Positions 11,801 through 23,814 of a DNA stretch of 64,000 nt are shown here, piece by piece. The notes beneath the pieces are model-generated. The model did no database searches and was not told where the DNA came from. It saw only the letters and a list, made by a program, of their open reading frames with translations. How positions within the stretch are numbered: position 1 is the first letter of the stretch; the number at the start of each line of letters is the position of its first letter. The position numbers and the translations under genes were made by a program. The stretch is from Citrobacter freundii ATCC 8090 = MTCC 1658 = NBRC 12681 (lineage in GTDB: Bacteria; Pseudomonadota; Gammaproteobacteria; Enterobacterales; Enterobacteriaceae), in the NCBI RefSeq assembly GCF_011064845.1, contig NZ_CP049015.1, positions 1,922,001 to 1,986,000 of the forward strand, read 5' to 3'.

Positions 11801-12535
11801 ATGAGTTTTGAAGGAAAAATCGCGCTGGTTACCGGTGCAAGCCGTGGCATTGGCCGCGCAATTGCTGAGACACTCGTTGCCCGTGGCGCGAAAGTTATCG
11901 GTACTGCTACCAGCGAAAGCGGCGCGCAGGCCATTAGTGATTATTTAGGTGCAAATGGTAAAGGTCTGATGTTGAATGTGACCGATCCTGCATCTATCGA
12001 ATCTGTTCTGGAAAATATTCGCGCAGAATTTGGTGAAGTCGATATCCTGGTCAATAATGCCGGGATTACTCGTGATAACCTGTTAATGCGCATGAAAGAT
12101 GACGAGTGGAACGATATCATCGAAACCAACCTGTCATCTGTTTTCCGTCTGTCAAAAGCGGTAATGCGAGCTATGATGAAAAAGCGTCATGGGCGTATTA
12201 TCACTATCGGTTCTGTGGTTGGTACCATGGGAAATGCGGGTCAGGCTAACTACGCTGCGGCGAAAGCGGGTCTGATCGGCTTCAGTAAATCACTGGCGCG
12301 CGAAGTTGCGTCTCGTGGCATTACTGTAAACGTTGTTGCTCCGGGCTTTATTGAAACGGACATGACGCGTGCGCTGTCTGATGATCAGCGTGCGGGTATT
12401 CTGGCGCAGGTTCCTGCGGGTCGCCTTGGCGGCGCTCAGGAAATCGCCAGTGCGGTTGCATTTTTAGCTTCTGACGAAGCAAGTTACATCACAGGTGAGA
12501 CTTTGCACGTCAACGGCGGGATGTACATGGTTTAA
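11801..12535 (+). CDS. fabG: 3-oxoacyl-ACP reductase
   Basis: This is a 244-residue short-chain dehydrogenase that reduces 3-oxoacyl-ACP with NADPH. The nucleotide motif GASRGIGRA, the NNAGITRD loop and the catalytic Ser/Tyr/Lys set (GSVVGTMGNAGQANYAAAK) are all intact. It is followed by a 155-bp spacer that carries the strong acpP promoter region. Confidence 0.98.
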   Translation: MSFEGKIALVTGASRGIGRAIAETLVARGAKVIGTATSESGAQAISDYLGANGKGLMLNVTDPASIESVLENIRAEFGEVDILVNNAGITRDNLLMRMKDDEWNDIIETNLSSVFRLSKAVMRAMMKKRHGRIITIGSVVGTMGNAGQANYAAAKAGLIGFSKSLAREVASRGITVNVVAPGFIETDMTRALSDDQRAGILAQVPAGRLGGAQEIASAVAFLASDEASYITGETLHVNGGMYMV

Positions 12536-12690
12536 CCACGATTGAAAAATATTTGCGTTATTAGGGTGAATGGCCTCAAAATAGCGCAAAATCGTGGTAA
12601 GACCTGCCGGGATTTAGTTGCAAATTTTTCAACATTTTATACACTACGAAAACCATCGCGAAAGCGAGTTTTGATAGGAAATTTAAGAGT

Positions 12691-12927
12691 ATGAGCACTA
12701 TCGAAGAACGCGTTAAGAAAATTATCGGCGAACAGCTGGGCGTTAAGCAGGAAGAAGTAACCAACAATGCTTCCTTCGTTGAAGACCTGGGCGCAGATTC
12801 TCTTGACACCGTTGAGCTGGTAATGGCTCTGGAAGAAGAGTTTGATACTGAGATTCCGGACGAAGAAGCTGAGAAAATCACTACCGTTCAGGCTGCCATT
12901 GATTACATCAACGGCCACCAGGCGTAA
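12691..12927 (+). CDS. acpP: acyl carrier protein
   Basis: This 78-residue acidic protein appears identical to E. coli AcpP. The phosphopantetheine serine lies in the [10 protein letters not shown] motif (residue 37 counting the start Met). It carries growing acyl chains for the Fab enzymes around it and is among the most abundant cell proteins, which fits its own promoter in the gap after fabG. A hairpin follows before fabF. Confidence 0.99.
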
Positions 12928-12938
12928 GTGAACATCTC

Positions 12939-12966
12939 CAGGCGGTCATTCGACCGCCTGAGTTTT
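12939..12966 (+). terminator. acpP downstream hairpin/attenuator
   Basis: CAGGCGGTC-ATTC-GACCGCCTG is a perfect 9-bp stem followed by AGTTTT. It lies between acpP and fabF and probably lowers readthrough, explaining the higher acpP message level. Confidence 0.75.
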
Positions 12967-12985
12967 ATCTTTTTATCCCACTTGA

Positions 12986-14254
<1,269 letters not shown>

Positions 14255-14291
14255 GCCCGTTAGGTGATGCGCTAGCATCGATAGCAAATTG

Positions 14292-14320
14292 AAAAGGTCC
14301 GCTTGTCGGGCCTTTTTTTA
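14292..14320 (+). terminator. terminator after fabF
   Basis: AAAAGGTCCG-CTTGT-CGGGCCTTTTTTT forms a stem ending in a seven-T run, 38 bases after the fabF stop. It closes the fab transcription unit. Confidence 0.85.
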
Positions 14321-14389
14321 TTCGGTTTTCCGCCCTTGTCCTGTGTTACTCATCCTGCCAAACTAGCGGACCAGAAATAAGGAGCCACC

Positions 14390-15199
14390 ATGTTCTTAAT
14401 TAATGGCTGCGAGCAGAATATGCTGGCAGCAAGCGATCGAGCGACCCAATTTGGTGATGGCTGTTTTACCACTGCCTGTATTATCGACGGCGAAATCCCT
14501 CTCTTTGCAGCGCATCTTGAGCGTTTACAAGACGCTTGCCAAAAACTGCTGATCTCTTTTGAAAATTGGTCCGAGCTGCAAAATGAAATGAAAATGCTGG
14601 CGAAAGGGCACGTACGCGGGGTGTTGAAAGTGATTATCAGCCGTGGCAGTGGAGGCCGGGGCTACAGTGGCAAAAATTGTCACAGCGCCACACGCATCCT
14701 CTCCGTTTCAGCCTGGCCCGTTCATTACGATCGTTGGCGGCAAGATGGCATTATGCTGGCGCTAAGCCCAGTACGTCTGGGACGTAATCCACTGCTTGCC
14801 GGGCTTAAACATCTGAATCGACTGGAGCAGGTGTTGATTCGCTCTCATCTTGAACAGACGGACGCAGATGAAGCACTGGTTCTTGACAGCGAGGGATGGG
14901 TTACGGAATGCTGTGCGGCTAATTTGTTCTGGCGTAAAGGTGATGTGGTTTACACGCCCCGCCTGGATCAGGCCGGAGTAAACGGCATTATGCGACAATT
15001 CTGTATCCGGATGCTGGCACAATCGCCATTCAGTATTGTCGAAGTGTATGCCGGGTTGGAGGAGGTTATGCAGGCTGATGAAATCGTCGTCTGTAACGCG
15101 TTAATGCCCATTATTCCCGTGCGTGCCTGTGGCGACACATTGCTGTCTTCACGTTTGTTATTCGATTTTTTAGCCCCACTTTGTGAGCACCCGAATTAG
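14390..15199 (+). CDS. pabC: aminodeoxychorismate lyase
   Basis: PabC is the PLP enzyme that makes 4-aminobenzoate for folate. The 269-residue class IV aminotransferase-fold protein has the PLP lysine in [14 protein letters not shown] (about residue 140) and the [10 protein letters not shown] phosphate-loop region. ATAAGGAG precedes the ATG. mltG starts 2 bases after its stop, so the two are co-translated. Confidence 0.95.
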   Translation: MFLINGCEQNMLAASDRATQFGDGCFTTACIIDGEIPLFAAHLERLQDACQKLLISFENWSELQNEMKMLAKGHVRGVLKVIISRGSGGRGYSGKNCHSATRILSVSAWPVHYDRWRQDGIMLALSPVRLGRNPLLAGLKHLNRLEQVLIRSHLEQTDADEALVLDSEGWVTECCAANLFWRKGDVVYTPRLDQAGVNGIMRQFCIRMLAQSPFSIVEVYAGLEEVMQADEIVVCNALMPIIPVRACGDTLLSSRLLFDFLAPLCEHPN

Positions 15200-15201
15200 T
15201 C

Positions 15202-16224
15202 ATGAAAAAACTGTTACTCGTTGTCCTGTTATTGCTGGTTGTGGTGGGCATTGCCGCGGGAGTGGGAATGTGGAAAGTTCGCCATCTGGCGGACAGTAAA
15301 TTATTGATTAAAGAAGAGACGATTTTTACGCTGAAAGCGGGGACGGGCCGCCTGGCCCTTGGCGAACAGCTGTATGCGGACAAGGTTATTAACCGTCCGC
15401 GCGTGTTCCAATGGCTGCTGCGTGTGGAACCCGAACTGTCGCATTTTAAGGCCGGAACCTACCGTTTTACACCCGACATGACGGTTCGGGATATGCTGCA
15501 ACTGCTGGAAAGCGGAAAAGAGGCGCAGTTCCCGTTACGTCTGGTTGAAGGGATGCGCCTAAGCGATTACCTGAAACAGCTGCGCGATGCCCCGTATATC
15601 AAACATACGTTAAGCGACGATAGCTATGAGACCGTGGCCCAGGCGCTGAAACTGGAAAACCCGCAATGGGTGGAAGGTTGGTTCTGGCCAGATACCTGGA
15701 TGTATACCGCCAATACGACTGACGTAGCGTTGCTAAAACGCGCGCATCAGAAAATGGTTAAAGCGGTGGATACTGTCTGGGAAGGGCGCGCTGACGGCCT
15801 GCCTTATCAGGACAAAAATCAGCTGGTAACCATGGCTTCTATTATTGAAAAAGAGACTGCGGTTGCCAGCGAGCGTGACCAGGTGGCTTCGGTGTTTATT
15901 AACCGTTTACGTATCGGTATGCGTTTACAAACCGATCCGACGGTGATTTACGGTATGGGGTCACGGTATAATGGCAAATTGTCGCGCGTGGATTTAGACA
16001 CCCCGACCGCTTATAACACCTATACCATTACAGGACTGCCACCTGGCCCGATTGCCATGCCGGGAGAGGCATCGTTGCAGGCCGCGGCACATCCGGCAAA
16101 AACGCCGTATCTTTATTTTGTGGCTGACGGTAAAGGTGGCCACACGTTTAACACCAATCTTGCCAGCCACAACCGGTCCGTGCAGGATTACCTGAAAGTG
16201 CTTAAGGAAAAAAATGGGCAGTAA
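15202..16224 (+). CDS. mltG: endolytic murein transglycosylase
   Basis: MltG cuts nascent glycan strands and is thought to set their length. The 340-residue protein has an N-terminal membrane anchor (about residues 3-23), then a LysM-like part and the YceG catalytic domain with the catalytic Glu in ASIIEKETA (about residue 218). The stop overlaps the start of tmk, and pabC ends 2 bases upstream. Confidence 0.96.
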   Translation: MKKLLLVVLLLLVVVGIAAGVGMWKVRHLADSKLLIKEETIFTLKAGTGRLALGEQLYADKVINRPRVFQWLLRVEPELSHFKAGTYRFTPDMTVRDMLQLLESGKEAQFPLRLVEGMRLSDYLKQLRDAPYIKHTLSDDSYETVAQALKLENPQWVEGWFWPDTWMYTANTTDVALLKRAHQKMVKAVDTVWEGRADGLPYQDKNQLVTMASIIEKETAVASERDQVASVFINRLRIGMRLQTDPTVIYGMGSRYNGKLSRVDLDTPTAYNTYTITGLPPGPIAMPGEASLQAAAHPAKTPYLYFVADGKGGHTFNTNLASHNRSVQDYLKVLKEKNGQ

Positions 16225-16855
16225 CTATATCGTCATCGAGGGCCTGGAAGGCGCCGGAAAAACCACCGCGCGTAACGTAGTGGTAGAGACACTTGAGCAA
16301 CTCGGTATTCGTGACATGGTTTTCACCCGCGAACCTGGCGGCACGCAACTGGCTGAGAAACTAAGAAGCCTGGTGCTGGACATTAAGTCGGTGGGTGACG
16401 AGGTTATCACCGACAAAGCCGAAGTTCTGATGTTTTACGCCGCGCGCGTACAACTGGTCGAAACCGTTATTAAACCTGCGCTGGCGAAAGGCGCGTGGGT
16501 AATTGGTGATCGTCACGATCTGTCTACCCAGGCGTATCAGGGTGGTGGACGTGGTATCGATCAAAACATGCTGGCAACCCTGCGCGATGCAGTGCTCGGC
16601 GATTTTCGCCCGGATCTGACTATCTATCTGGATGTGACGCCAGAAGTCGGGTTGAAGCGTGCCCGTGCACGCGGCGAGCTGGATCGTATTGAGCAGGAAT
16701 CTTTCGATTTCTTTAATCGTACCCGCGCGCGCTATCTTGAGCTGGCTGCCAAAGACGCCAGCATTCGCACTATAGACGCTACGCAGCCGCTGGAGGCTGT
16801 GATGGCTGATATTCGCAATACCATCACCCAGTGGGTGAAGGAGCAGGGCGCATGA
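16214..16855 (+). CDS. tmk: thymidylate kinase
   Basis: This 213-residue dTMP kinase makes dTDP for DNA synthesis. It has the P-loop GLEGAGKTT, the DR-type motif in [17 protein letters not shown], and EPGGTQL, which binds the substrate. The ATG overlaps the last 11 bases of mltG, and holB begins inside its last codons. Confidence 0.97.
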   Translation: MGSNYIVIEGLEGAGKTTARNVVVETLEQLGIRDMVFTREPGGTQLAEKLRSLVLDIKSVGDEVITDKAEVLMFYAARVQLVETVIKPALAKGAWVIGDRHDLSTQAYQGGGRGIDQNMLATLRDAVLGDFRPDLTIYLDVTPEVGLKRARARGELDRIEQESFDFFNRTRARYLELAAKDASIRTIDATQPLEAVMADIRNTITQWVKEQGA

Positions 16856-17856
16856 AATGGTACCCATGGTTACGACCGGATTTTGAAAAACTGGTGGCCA
16901 GCTACCAGGCGGGTCGTGGTCACCATGCGTTACTGATTCAGGCGTTACCCGGAATGGGCGACGAGGCGCTTATTTACGCCCTCAGCCGCTATTTAATGTG
17001 CCAGCAGCCGGAAGGACATAAAAGCTGCGGACAGTGCCGTGGCTGTCAGCTGATGCAGGCGGGGACGCACCCTGACTACTATTCGCTGCTGCCAGAAAAA
17101 GGCAAAAGCACGCTGGGGGTTGATGCTGTACGCGAAGTCAGTGAAAAGCTGTACGAGCATTCGCGTCTCGGTGGTGCGAAGGTTGTATGGATCCCTGATG
17201 CCGCCCAGTTAACCGATGCTGCCGCCAATGCCCTGTTGAAAACGCTGGAAGAACCCCCGGCACAGACCTGGTTTTTCCTCGCCAGCACAGAGCCAGCTCG
17301 TTTGCTGGCGACATTACGCAGCCGTTGTCGGTTACATCATCTTGCGCCACCTCCGGAGTCGTATGCTATCTCTTGGCTTGCTCGTGAAGTGACTGCGTCG
17401 TCAGAAGCGCTGCTTAGCGCGTTACGTCTAAGTGCCGGTTCGCCAGGCGCGGCACTCACGCTGTTACAGGCTGAAAGCTGGGCGCACCGTACAGATTTTT
17501 GTGCGGCACTGGTAAATACATTAAATGCCGGTGATTGGTATATCTTGCTCGCGGCGTTAAACCACGATCAGGCTGCCGCCCGTTTACACTGGCTGGCAAC
17601 GTTGTTTACGGATGCGTTGAAACGTCCGTATGGGGTTGCCCATTTAACCAATCCTGATGCCCTGGACCTGATATCTTCCATCGCAGAACGGTTATCCGTT
17701 GCCCAGATACAGGCGATACTCGGTGACGTTTGCCATTGCCGTCAGCAGTTGCTGAACGTGACGGGCGTAAACCGCGAGCTGGTATTAACCGATCTTATTC
17801 TTCGTATTGAGCATTACCTGCAACCAGGCACCGTACTGCCTGTTCCCCATCTTTGA
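16852..17856 (+). CDS. holB: DNA polymerase III subunit delta'
   Basis: HolB is the delta-prime subunit of the clamp loader. The protein is 334 residues from [14 protein letters not shown], the same length as in E. coli. The frame is open back to 16831, but 16852 (overlapping the tmk stop as ATGA) gives the known start. The zinc-binding cysteines appear in [10 protein letters not shown], and the SRC motif region in [10 protein letters not shown]. Confidence 0.97.
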   Translation: MKWYPWLRPDFEKLVASYQAGRGHHALLIQALPGMGDEALIYALSRYLMCQQPEGHKSCGQCRGCQLMQAGTHPDYYSLLPEKGKSTLGVDAVREVSEKLYEHSRLGGAKVVWIPDAAQLTDAAANALLKTLEEPPAQTWFFLASTEPARLLATLRSRCRLHHLAPPPESYAISWLAREVTASSEALLSALRLSAGSPGAALTLLQAESWAHRTDFCAALVNTLNAGDWYILLAALNHDQAAARLHWLATLFTDALKRPYGVAHLTNPDALDLISSIAERLSVAQIQAILGDVCHCRQQLLNVTGVNRELVLTDLILRIEHYLQPGTVLPVPHL

Positions 17857-17866
17857 GAGAGACATT

Positions 17867-18664
17867 ATGTTTTTAGTCGACTCACACTGCCATCTTGATG
17901 GCCTGGATTATCAATCTCTGCATAAGGACGTGGACGACGTGCTGGCGAAAGCGGCCGCACGCGATGTGAAATTCTGTCTTGCCGTTGCAACCACCTTGCC
18001 AGGATACCGCAGTATGCGTGAACTGGTTGGTGAGCGCGACAATGTGGTTTTTTCCTGCGGCGTGCATCCGTTAAATCAGGATGAAACCTATGATGTTGAG
18101 GAGCTGCGTCGTTTTGCCGCCGAAGAGGGGGTTGTGGCGATGGGAGAAACCGGGCTGGACTATTTTTACACGCCGGAAACAAAGGTGCGCCAGCAGGAAT
18201 CTTTTATCCACCATATTCAGATTGGCCGTGAGTTACAGAAGCCAGTTATCGTGCATACCCGCGATGCGCGAGCCGACACGCTGTCTATTCTGCGCGAAGA
18301 AAAAGTGACGGATTGTGGCGGCGTACTACACTGTTTTACAGAGGACAGAGAAACGGCGGGCAAATTACTGGACCTTGGATTCTATATCTCGTTTTCCGGC
18401 ATCGTCACGTTCCGAAATGCAGAGCAGCTCCGTGATGCTGCCCGCTATGTTCCTCTGGACCGGTTATTGGTCGAGACGGATTCTCCTTACCTTGCGCCTG
18501 TACCGCATCGTGGAAAAGAGAACCAGCCCGCCATGACTCGTGACGTTGCAGAGTACATGGCCGTAGTGAAAGGTGTTGCCGTTGAAGAACTGGCGCAGGC
18601 AACCACTGATAACTTTGCCCGCCTGTTTCACATCGACGCTTCTCGCCTGCAATCTGTTCGTTAA
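17867..18664 (+). CDS. ycfH: TatD-family metal-dependent hydrolase YcfH
   Basis: This is a 265-residue TatD-type DNase/phosphoesterase beginning MFLVDSHCHLDGLDY. The HxH metal motif, the GETGLDY glutamate and the ETDSPYL aspartate are intact. The frame is open back to 17807, but GAGAGA before 17867 and the family start support the ATG there. It follows holB by 10 bases. The biological substrate is uncertain; family members act as 3'-5' exonucleases or D-aminoacyl hydrolases. Confidence 0.95.
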   Translation: MFLVDSHCHLDGLDYQSLHKDVDDVLAKAAARDVKFCLAVATTLPGYRSMRELVGERDNVVFSCGVHPLNQDETYDVEELRRFAAEEGVVAMGETGLDYFYTPETKVRQQESFIHHIQIGRELQKPVIVHTRDARADTLSILREEKVTDCGGVLHCFTEDRETAGKLLDLGFYISFSGIVTFRNAEQLRDAARYVPLDRLLVETDSPYLAPVPHRGKENQPAMTRDVAEYMAVVKGVAVEELAQATTDNFARLFHIDASRLQSVR

Positions 18665-18957
18665 CTGACTTTTTTTAAAGCTCGTAATTAATCACTAATG
18701 CGAGTAAAGTTCACCGCCACAAAATGGGCGGTGAATAACCAGCTTGACACATTCAGAAACGTATTTTATCGGAATGTGCGGATTTTGCGGCCATTCACGA
18801 CTGAACTGTGATAGCCGTCAAACAAAAACAAACTGAATTATTTTACTCTGTGTAATAAATAAAGGGTACTTAGATGCCCTGTACACGGCGAGGTTCTCCC
18901 CCCTCGCTAATGCGTGAGAACGTAGAAAAGCACAAATACTCAGGAGCACTCCTAATT
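18665..18957 (+). promoter_or_regulatory. ptsG promoter and leader: CRP, Mlc and SgrS target sequences
   Basis: This 293-bp gap holds the known ptsG controls of E. coli. TGTGA-N6-TCAAA at 18807-18822 resembles a CRP site. TTATTTTACTCTGTGTAATA at about 18838-18857 matches the Mlc operator. CAGGAGCACTCCTAATT just before the ATG at 18958 contains the ribosome site and the stretch paired by the SgrS small RNA during glucose-phosphate stress. The assignments rest on resemblance to the E. coli leader. Confidence 0.8.
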
Positions 18958-20391
18958 ATGTTTAAGAATGCATTTGCTAACCTGCAAAAGGTCGGTAAAT
19001 CGCTGATGCTGCCGGTATCCGTACTCCCAATTGCAGGTATCCTGCTGGGCGTCGGTTCCGCTAACTTCAGCTGGCTGCCAGCCGTTGTATCGCACGTAAT
19101 GGCAGAAGCGGGCGGTTCTGTTTTTGCGAACATGCCGCTGATTTTTGCTATCGGTGTTGCGTTAGGCTTCACTAATAATGACGGTGTATCTGCACTGGCA
19201 TCCGTTGTTGCTTACGGCATCATGGTTAAGACCATGGCTGTAGTTGCGCCGCTGGTTCTGCATTTACCTGCTGAAGAGATCGCAGCTAAACACCTTGCTG
19301 ATACGGGTGTTCTCGGGGGGATTATCTCCGGTGCGATTGCAGCGTATATGTTCAACCGCTTCTACCGTATTAAATTGCCTGAGTATCTTGGCTTCTTTGC
19401 GGGTAAGCGCTTCGTTCCTATCATTTCTGGTCTGGCTGCTATCTTCACAGGTGTGGTTCTGTCCTTCATTTGGCCGCCAATCGGTACTGCTATTCAGACG
19501 TTCTCCCAGTGGGCTGCATACCAGAACCCGGTCGTGGCGTTCGGTATCTATGGCTTCATTGAACGCTGCCTGGTGCCGTTTGGTCTGCACCATATCTGGA
19601 ACGTTCCATTCCAGATGCAGATCGGTGAATACACCAACGCTGCAGGTCAGGTGTTCCACGGCGACATCCCTCGCTATATGGCGGGTGACCCGACTGCGGG
19701 CAAACTGTCCGGTGGCTTCCTGTTCAAAATGTACGGTCTGCCGGCTGCTGCTATCGCTATCTGGCACTCTGCTAAACCAGAAAACCGCGCGAAAGTGGGC
19801 GGTATCATGATCTCCGCTGCGCTGACCTCGTTCCTGACCGGTATTACCGAGCCGATCGAGTTCTCCTTCATGTTCGTGGCGCCGATCCTGTACATCATCC
19901 ACGCGATTCTGGCTGGTCTGGCATTCCCGATCTGTATCCTGCTGGGTATGCGTGACGGTACGTCGTTCTCCCACGGTCTGATCGACTTTATCGTTCTGTC
20001 CGGTAACAGCAGCAAGCTGTGGCTGTTCCCGATTGTTGGTATCGGTTATGCGATCGTTTACTACACCATCTTCCGTGTGCTGATTAAAGCGCTGGACCTG
20101 AAAACTCCGGGTCGTGAAGATGCTACTGAAGACAGCAAAGCAGGTGCGACCGGTGAAATGGCTCCGGCTCTGGTTGCTGCATTCGGCGGTAAAGAAAACA
20201 TCACTAACCTCGATGCGTGCATCACTCGTCTGCGTGTCAGCGTGGCTGACGTTGCTAAAGTGGATCAGGCTGGCCTGAAGAAACTGGGTGCGGCAGGCGT
20301 TGTGGTAGCTGGTTCCGGTGTTCAGGCTATCTTCGGGACTAAGTCCGATAACCTGAAAACTGAAATGGATGAGTACATCCGTAACAGCTAA
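18958..20391 (+). CDS. ptsG: PTS glucose transporter subunit IICB
   Basis: This is the main glucose permease: it imports and phosphorylates glucose using phosphate from IIA-Glc. The 477-residue protein from [14 protein letters not shown] is the E. coli length. The IIC membrane domain spans about residues 1-385, with substrate motif GITEPIEF. The IIB domain has the phosphorylated Cys in [11 protein letters not shown] (about 421). The frame is open back to 18874, but the ribosome site sits before 18958. Confidence 0.98.
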   Translation: MFKNAFANLQKVGKSLMLPVSVLPIAGILLGVGSANFSWLPAVVSHVMAEAGGSVFANMPLIFAIGVALGFTNNDGVSALASVVAYGIMVKTMAVVAPLVLHLPAEEIAAKHLADTGVLGGIISGAIAAYMFNRFYRIKLPEYLGFFAGKRFVPIISGLAAIFTGVVLSFIWPPIGTAIQTFSQWAAYQNPVVAFGIYGFIERCLVPFGLHHIWNVPFQMQIGEYTNAAGQVFHGDIPRYMAGDPTAGKLSGGFLFKMYGLPAAAIAIWHSAKPENRAKVGGIMISAALTSFLTGITEPIEFSFMFVAPILYIIHAILAGLAFPICILLGMRDGTSFSHGLIDFIVLSGNSSKLWLFPIVGIGYAIVYYTIFRVLIKALDLKTPGREDATEDSKAGATGEMAPALVAAFGGKENITNLDACITRLRVSVADVAKVDQAGLKKLGAAGVVVAGSGVQAIFGTKSDNLKTEMDEYIRNS

Positions 20392-20414
20392 GCAGTAAGA
20401 AGTTGGGGAGAACT

Positions 20415-20440
20415 AAGGCAGCCTGCGGGCTGCCTTTTTT
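20415..20440 (+). terminator. ptsG terminator
   Basis: AAGGCAGCC-TGC-GGGCTGCCTTTTTT has a perfect GC-rich stem with a T run, 24 bases after the ptsG stop and just before the convergent aminopeptidase gene. The gene order departs from that of E. coli immediately after it. Confidence 0.9.
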
Positions 20441-20446
20441 ATTGCA

Positions 20447-22225
20447 TTAATTAGCCTGAACGCGAATTGGTGCGGTGGCAGCGAACAGCCAGGGACGTGC
20501 CTCTGCGTTCACGCGCGGGGATAACGTCTCTCTGACCTGCTGGTGGTAATCATCAATCCACTGCTTTTCAGCTTCACTCAGCAGATGAAGTTCAACCAGA
20601 TTCAAATCAATCGGTACCAGCGTCAGCGTTGAGAAACGGCAGAAGCCTGGACGACTGTTGATAATCTCCACCTGGTTTTCAATGCGGATCCCATATTGTC
20701 CGGCCAGATAATAACCCGGTTCGATGGTGATGATATTGCCTGCGACCAGTGGCCAGGGGTTTACTTTCTTGGCAATGCGATGGGGTTGTTCATGGATAAG
20801 CAACTGGTGGCCTACGCCGTGTCCTGTTCCATGATCAAAATCCAGTCCCAGCTCCCACAGTGCCCGACGGCTAAAGGCATCCAGTTGATGGCCCTGAGTG
20901 CCGCTGGGAAATTGCAATGATATAAGCGACAAAAAGCCTTTCAGCACGGCGGTGTAATGCAGACGACGTTGCGGATCCTGTGGACCAAACGCGAAGGTAC
21001 GTGTCGTATCCGTCGTACCATTGTGGTACTGGCCGCCGGAATCATTCAGATACATGGCCTGCGAGGTAATTGGCGTATTGGTTTTTTCACTGGAGTGGTA
21101 ATGACACATCGCCGCATTGCTGGCAGAGGCCGATATCGTGCTGAAGCTTTGCTCAATAAATCCCGGCTGCTGCTGGCGAAATTCCAGTTGCTTCGCCTGG
21201 GCTTCCAGTTCGGTGACCGGATTGCCAGCCGCTTCGCGCAAAGGGACTTCATGGGCCAGCCAGGCAAGGAAGTTTACCCAGGCTGCGCCATCTTGTTCAT
21301 GGCATTCCCGATAGCCCGCCAGTTCAACGTCATTTTTGTGGGCTTTCATCAAGGTGATGGGATCAGGGGCCCATAAGACGTTGCCACCGTGTTCTTCAAT
21401 GGCAAAACGCAACGCAACCGGGGCGTAGTCTTTATCGACCAGAAAGCGTTTCCCACTGGCCAGTTGCTGGCAACGTACCAGGAAACTCTCTTGCGGGGCC
21501 AGTGTGAGCGTGTTTAGCAGTGATACGGGGAGTTGCTGCGTTTTGTTGCTATCCACAAACCATTCCAGCTCACCGCTGCGATGGAGCAGGGCAAACGAAA
21601 ACGGTACTGGCACCATAGCCAGATCTGAACCGCGTACATTCAACAGCCAGGCAATGTTATCCGGCAGGGTAATTGCCAGTACGTCAGTCTCATGTTGAGC
21701 GAGTTGTTCCACGACGCGGGCACGCTTTTGCGTGCTGCTTTCCCCGCTGATTTCAATGGGCATTTCACGAATGATGCCGCAGGGGGCTGCCGGTCGGTCA
21801 AGCCACACCAGGTCAAAAGGATCTTGCTCAAGAGGTACCAGCTCGCAATGAGTTGCCGACAAGGCTTCAAACTGGCTGTTGACCATCAGCAGTGGTTCAA
21901 AGCCGATACGTGCACCCGCTGCAACGTGAGACTGCAAATAGTCGGCCAGCGGTTCATCGTGTAAATGATGAATTTCAAAATCATCCAGCGAGACTTCATT
22001 GCGTACCTGGACCTGATAGCGTCCATCGACAAACATTAACGCGCGATCCCGAAGGACCAACGCGAGGCCGGCAGAACCGCTAAATCCGGTCAGCCAGGCC
22101 AGTTTATTGTCATGCGGCGTACAATCTTCGCTTTGATGAGCGTCGGCGCGCGGAACAATCATGCCATCCAGCCCCTGCGCTATCAGCAGGTTGCGCAGGG
22201 CGGAAAGAGGAGTTGAGATGTGCAT
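20447..22225 (-). CDS. Xaa-Pro aminopeptidase, M24 family (long form)
   Basis: This 592-residue protein has the three-part layout of aminopeptidase P1: two creatinase-type N-terminal domains and a C-terminal pita-bread catalytic domain. The M24 metal ligands are present: Asp in YLNDSGGQY and in GTTDTTRT, His in HGVGHQL, and Glu in TIEPGYY and RIENQV. It removes N-terminal residues next to proline from peptides. There is no signal peptide, so it is cytoplasmic. It lies 16 bases after amn on the same strand and may be co-transcribed with it. E. coli has no such gene beside amn. It is distinct from the shorter PepP and PepQ. Confidence 0.9.
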   Translation of the reverse strand: MHISTPLSALRNLLIAQGLDGMIVPRADAHQSEDCTPHDNKLAWLTGFSGSAGLALVLRDRALMFVDGRYQVQVRNEVSLDDFEIHHLHDEPLADYLQSHVAAGARIGFEPLLMVNSQFEALSATHCELVPLEQDPFDLVWLDRPAAPCGIIREMPIEISGESSTQKRARVVEQLAQHETDVLAITLPDNIAWLLNVRGSDLAMVPVPFSFALLHRSGELEWFVDSNKTQQLPVSLLNTLTLAPQESFLVRCQQLASGKRFLVDKDYAPVALRFAIEEHGGNVLWAPDPITLMKAHKNDVELAGYRECHEQDGAAWVNFLAWLAHEVPLREAAGNPVTELEAQAKQLEFRQQQPGFIEQSFSTISASASNAAMCHYHSSEKTNTPITSQAMYLNDSGGQYHNGTTDTTRTFAFGPQDPQRRLHYTAVLKGFLSLISLQFPSGTQGHQLDAFSRRALWELGLDFDHGTGHGVGHQLLIHEQPHRIAKKVNPWPLVAGNIITIEPGYYLAGQYGIRIENQVEIINSRPGFCRFSTLTLVPIDLNLVELHLLSEAEKQWIDDYHQQVRETLSPRVNAEARPWLFAATAPIRVQAN

Positions 22226-22241
22226 AGTTAACCTTCAGGTC

Positions 22242-23696
22242 TTAACGGAACGGCGGTTCGTTGAATGTACGTAATTTACGGGAGTGCAGTCGGTCGCCTT
22301 CAGCACGCAGACGATCGATAGCCCGGATACCTATTTGCAGATGCTCAGAAATAGCACCTTCATAAAAACGGTTGGCCTGACCAGGCAGTTTGATCTCACC
22401 GTGCAGCGGCTTGTCGGAAACGCACAGCAGCGTGCCGTACGGAACGCGGAAACGGTATCCCTGAGCGGCGATGGTGGCGCTTTCCATATCGATAGCCACC
22501 GCGCGACTGAGGTTGAAACGCAGCGCAGAAGCGGAATAGCGTAGCTCCCAGTTACGATCGTCGGTGGTGACGACAGTACCGGTACGCAAGCGCTGTTTAA
22601 CTTCTTCACCGGGCATACCGCTGACTTCTTTGGTGGCGTCATACAGGGCGCGTTGTACTTCCGCAATGCTCGGAATCGGAATATCCGGCGGTAGTACGGC
22701 ATCCAACACGTGGTCGTCACGCAGATAAGCATGGGCCAGAACATAGTCGCCAATCGCCTGACTTTCACGCAGACCACCGCAGTGACCAATCATCAGCCAG
22801 ACGTCAGGACGCAGTACGGCCAGATGATCGCAAATGGTTTTGGCGTTAGACGGGCCAACGCCGATATTGACCAGCGTGATCCCCTGACCGTCAGCCGTGA
22901 TTAAATGCCAGGCGGGCATCTGGTGTTTCTTCCAGGCGAGATCGGAGATGGCTTCTTCTGGCGCTTCGGTTTCGGCGGTGATCCAGATCCCGCCCGCACA
23001 AGAAAGCGCGATATATGGGCTGTCCGGGTCGAGGATCTGGCTGCAACCCCAACGCACAAACTCATCGACGTAGCGGGTGTAGTTAGTGAACAGCACAAAA
23101 GGTTGAAAATGTTCAACCGGCGTTCCCGTGTAATGACGTAGTCGCGCCAGCGAAAAATCCACGCGTCGGGCATCGAAGTGAGACAGCGGAGAAAATTCCG
23201 CCGGATGAAAAATCCCGTCTGCCGTTTCGTCACCAATCTGCGACAATTCAGTGGTGGGGAAATGGCGCGTTAATCCGGCGCTCATCGAGCGATCCAGCGT
23301 CAGTTCTGAACCGTCAATCACATAGGGATAGGGGATTTCATGCTGCGACGGCTCGACGGAGATATGCGCATCATAATCCTGATACAGCAGCGTGAGCTGT
23401 TCTTCAAGATACGGACGAAAAAGCGACGGACGGGTAATCGTAGTGGTGTAGCTGCCCGCATGGGTAAAACGACCATAGGCTCGGGTTTTCGGGGGATTGG
23501 TGGCGATGCCATCCCAGGTGACACACAGTGATGGGTAAACAAAAAGACCGTTATGGCGGGCGATTACATCAGGGAGCGTCCCTGTTTCAATATACTTACC
23601 AATGGCGCTACGCAGTGCTTTAACCGACTGCTCGTACAGCGCGTCCAGTTTATCCAGTGCCTGAGTTGGGGTCAGGCTGGAGCCCTTATTGTTCAT
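22242..23696 (-). CDS. amn: AMP nucleosidase
   Basis: Amn hydrolyses AMP to adenine and ribose-5-phosphate, adjusting AMP pools; the E. coli enzyme is allosteric and phosphate-regulated. The 484-residue protein matches the E. coli length. It has an N-terminal regulatory domain and the C-terminal nucleoside-phosphorylase fold (MIGHCGGLRESQAIGDYVL, and AIDMESATIAAQG with the catalytic-site Glu). It is 118 bases downstream of shiA on the same strand, the same pairing as in E. coli. Confidence 0.96.
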   Translation of the reverse strand: MNNKGSSLTPTQALDKLDALYEQSVKALRSAIGKYIETGTLPDVIARHNGLFVYPSLCVTWDGIATNPPKTRAYGRFTHAGSYTTTITRPSLFRPYLEEQLTLLYQDYDAHISVEPSQHEIPYPYVIDGSELTLDRSMSAGLTRHFPTTELSQIGDETADGIFHPAEFSPLSHFDARRVDFSLARLRHYTGTPVEHFQPFVLFTNYTRYVDEFVRWGCSQILDPDSPYIALSCAGGIWITAETEAPEEAISDLAWKKHQMPAWHLITADGQGITLVNIGVGPSNAKTICDHLAVLRPDVWLMIGHCGGLRESQAIGDYVLAHAYLRDDHVLDAVLPPDIPIPSIAEVQRALYDATKEVSGMPGEEVKQRLRTGTVVTTDDRNWELRYSASALRFNLSRAVAIDMESATIAAQGYRFRVPYGTLLCVSDKPLHGEIKLPGQANRFYEGAISEHLQIGIRAIDRLRAEGDRLHSRKLRTFNEPPFR

Positions 23697-23814
23697 GTCT
23701 GTCTCCTTGTTCCACAGATGTACTGCTCTCCCGATAGTATGTCACAGGAATGTGAAACAAAAGTCAGACGTTGAGGAAGATTGTGCGAAGACCGGACGGC
23801 CTCCGCACCCGGGC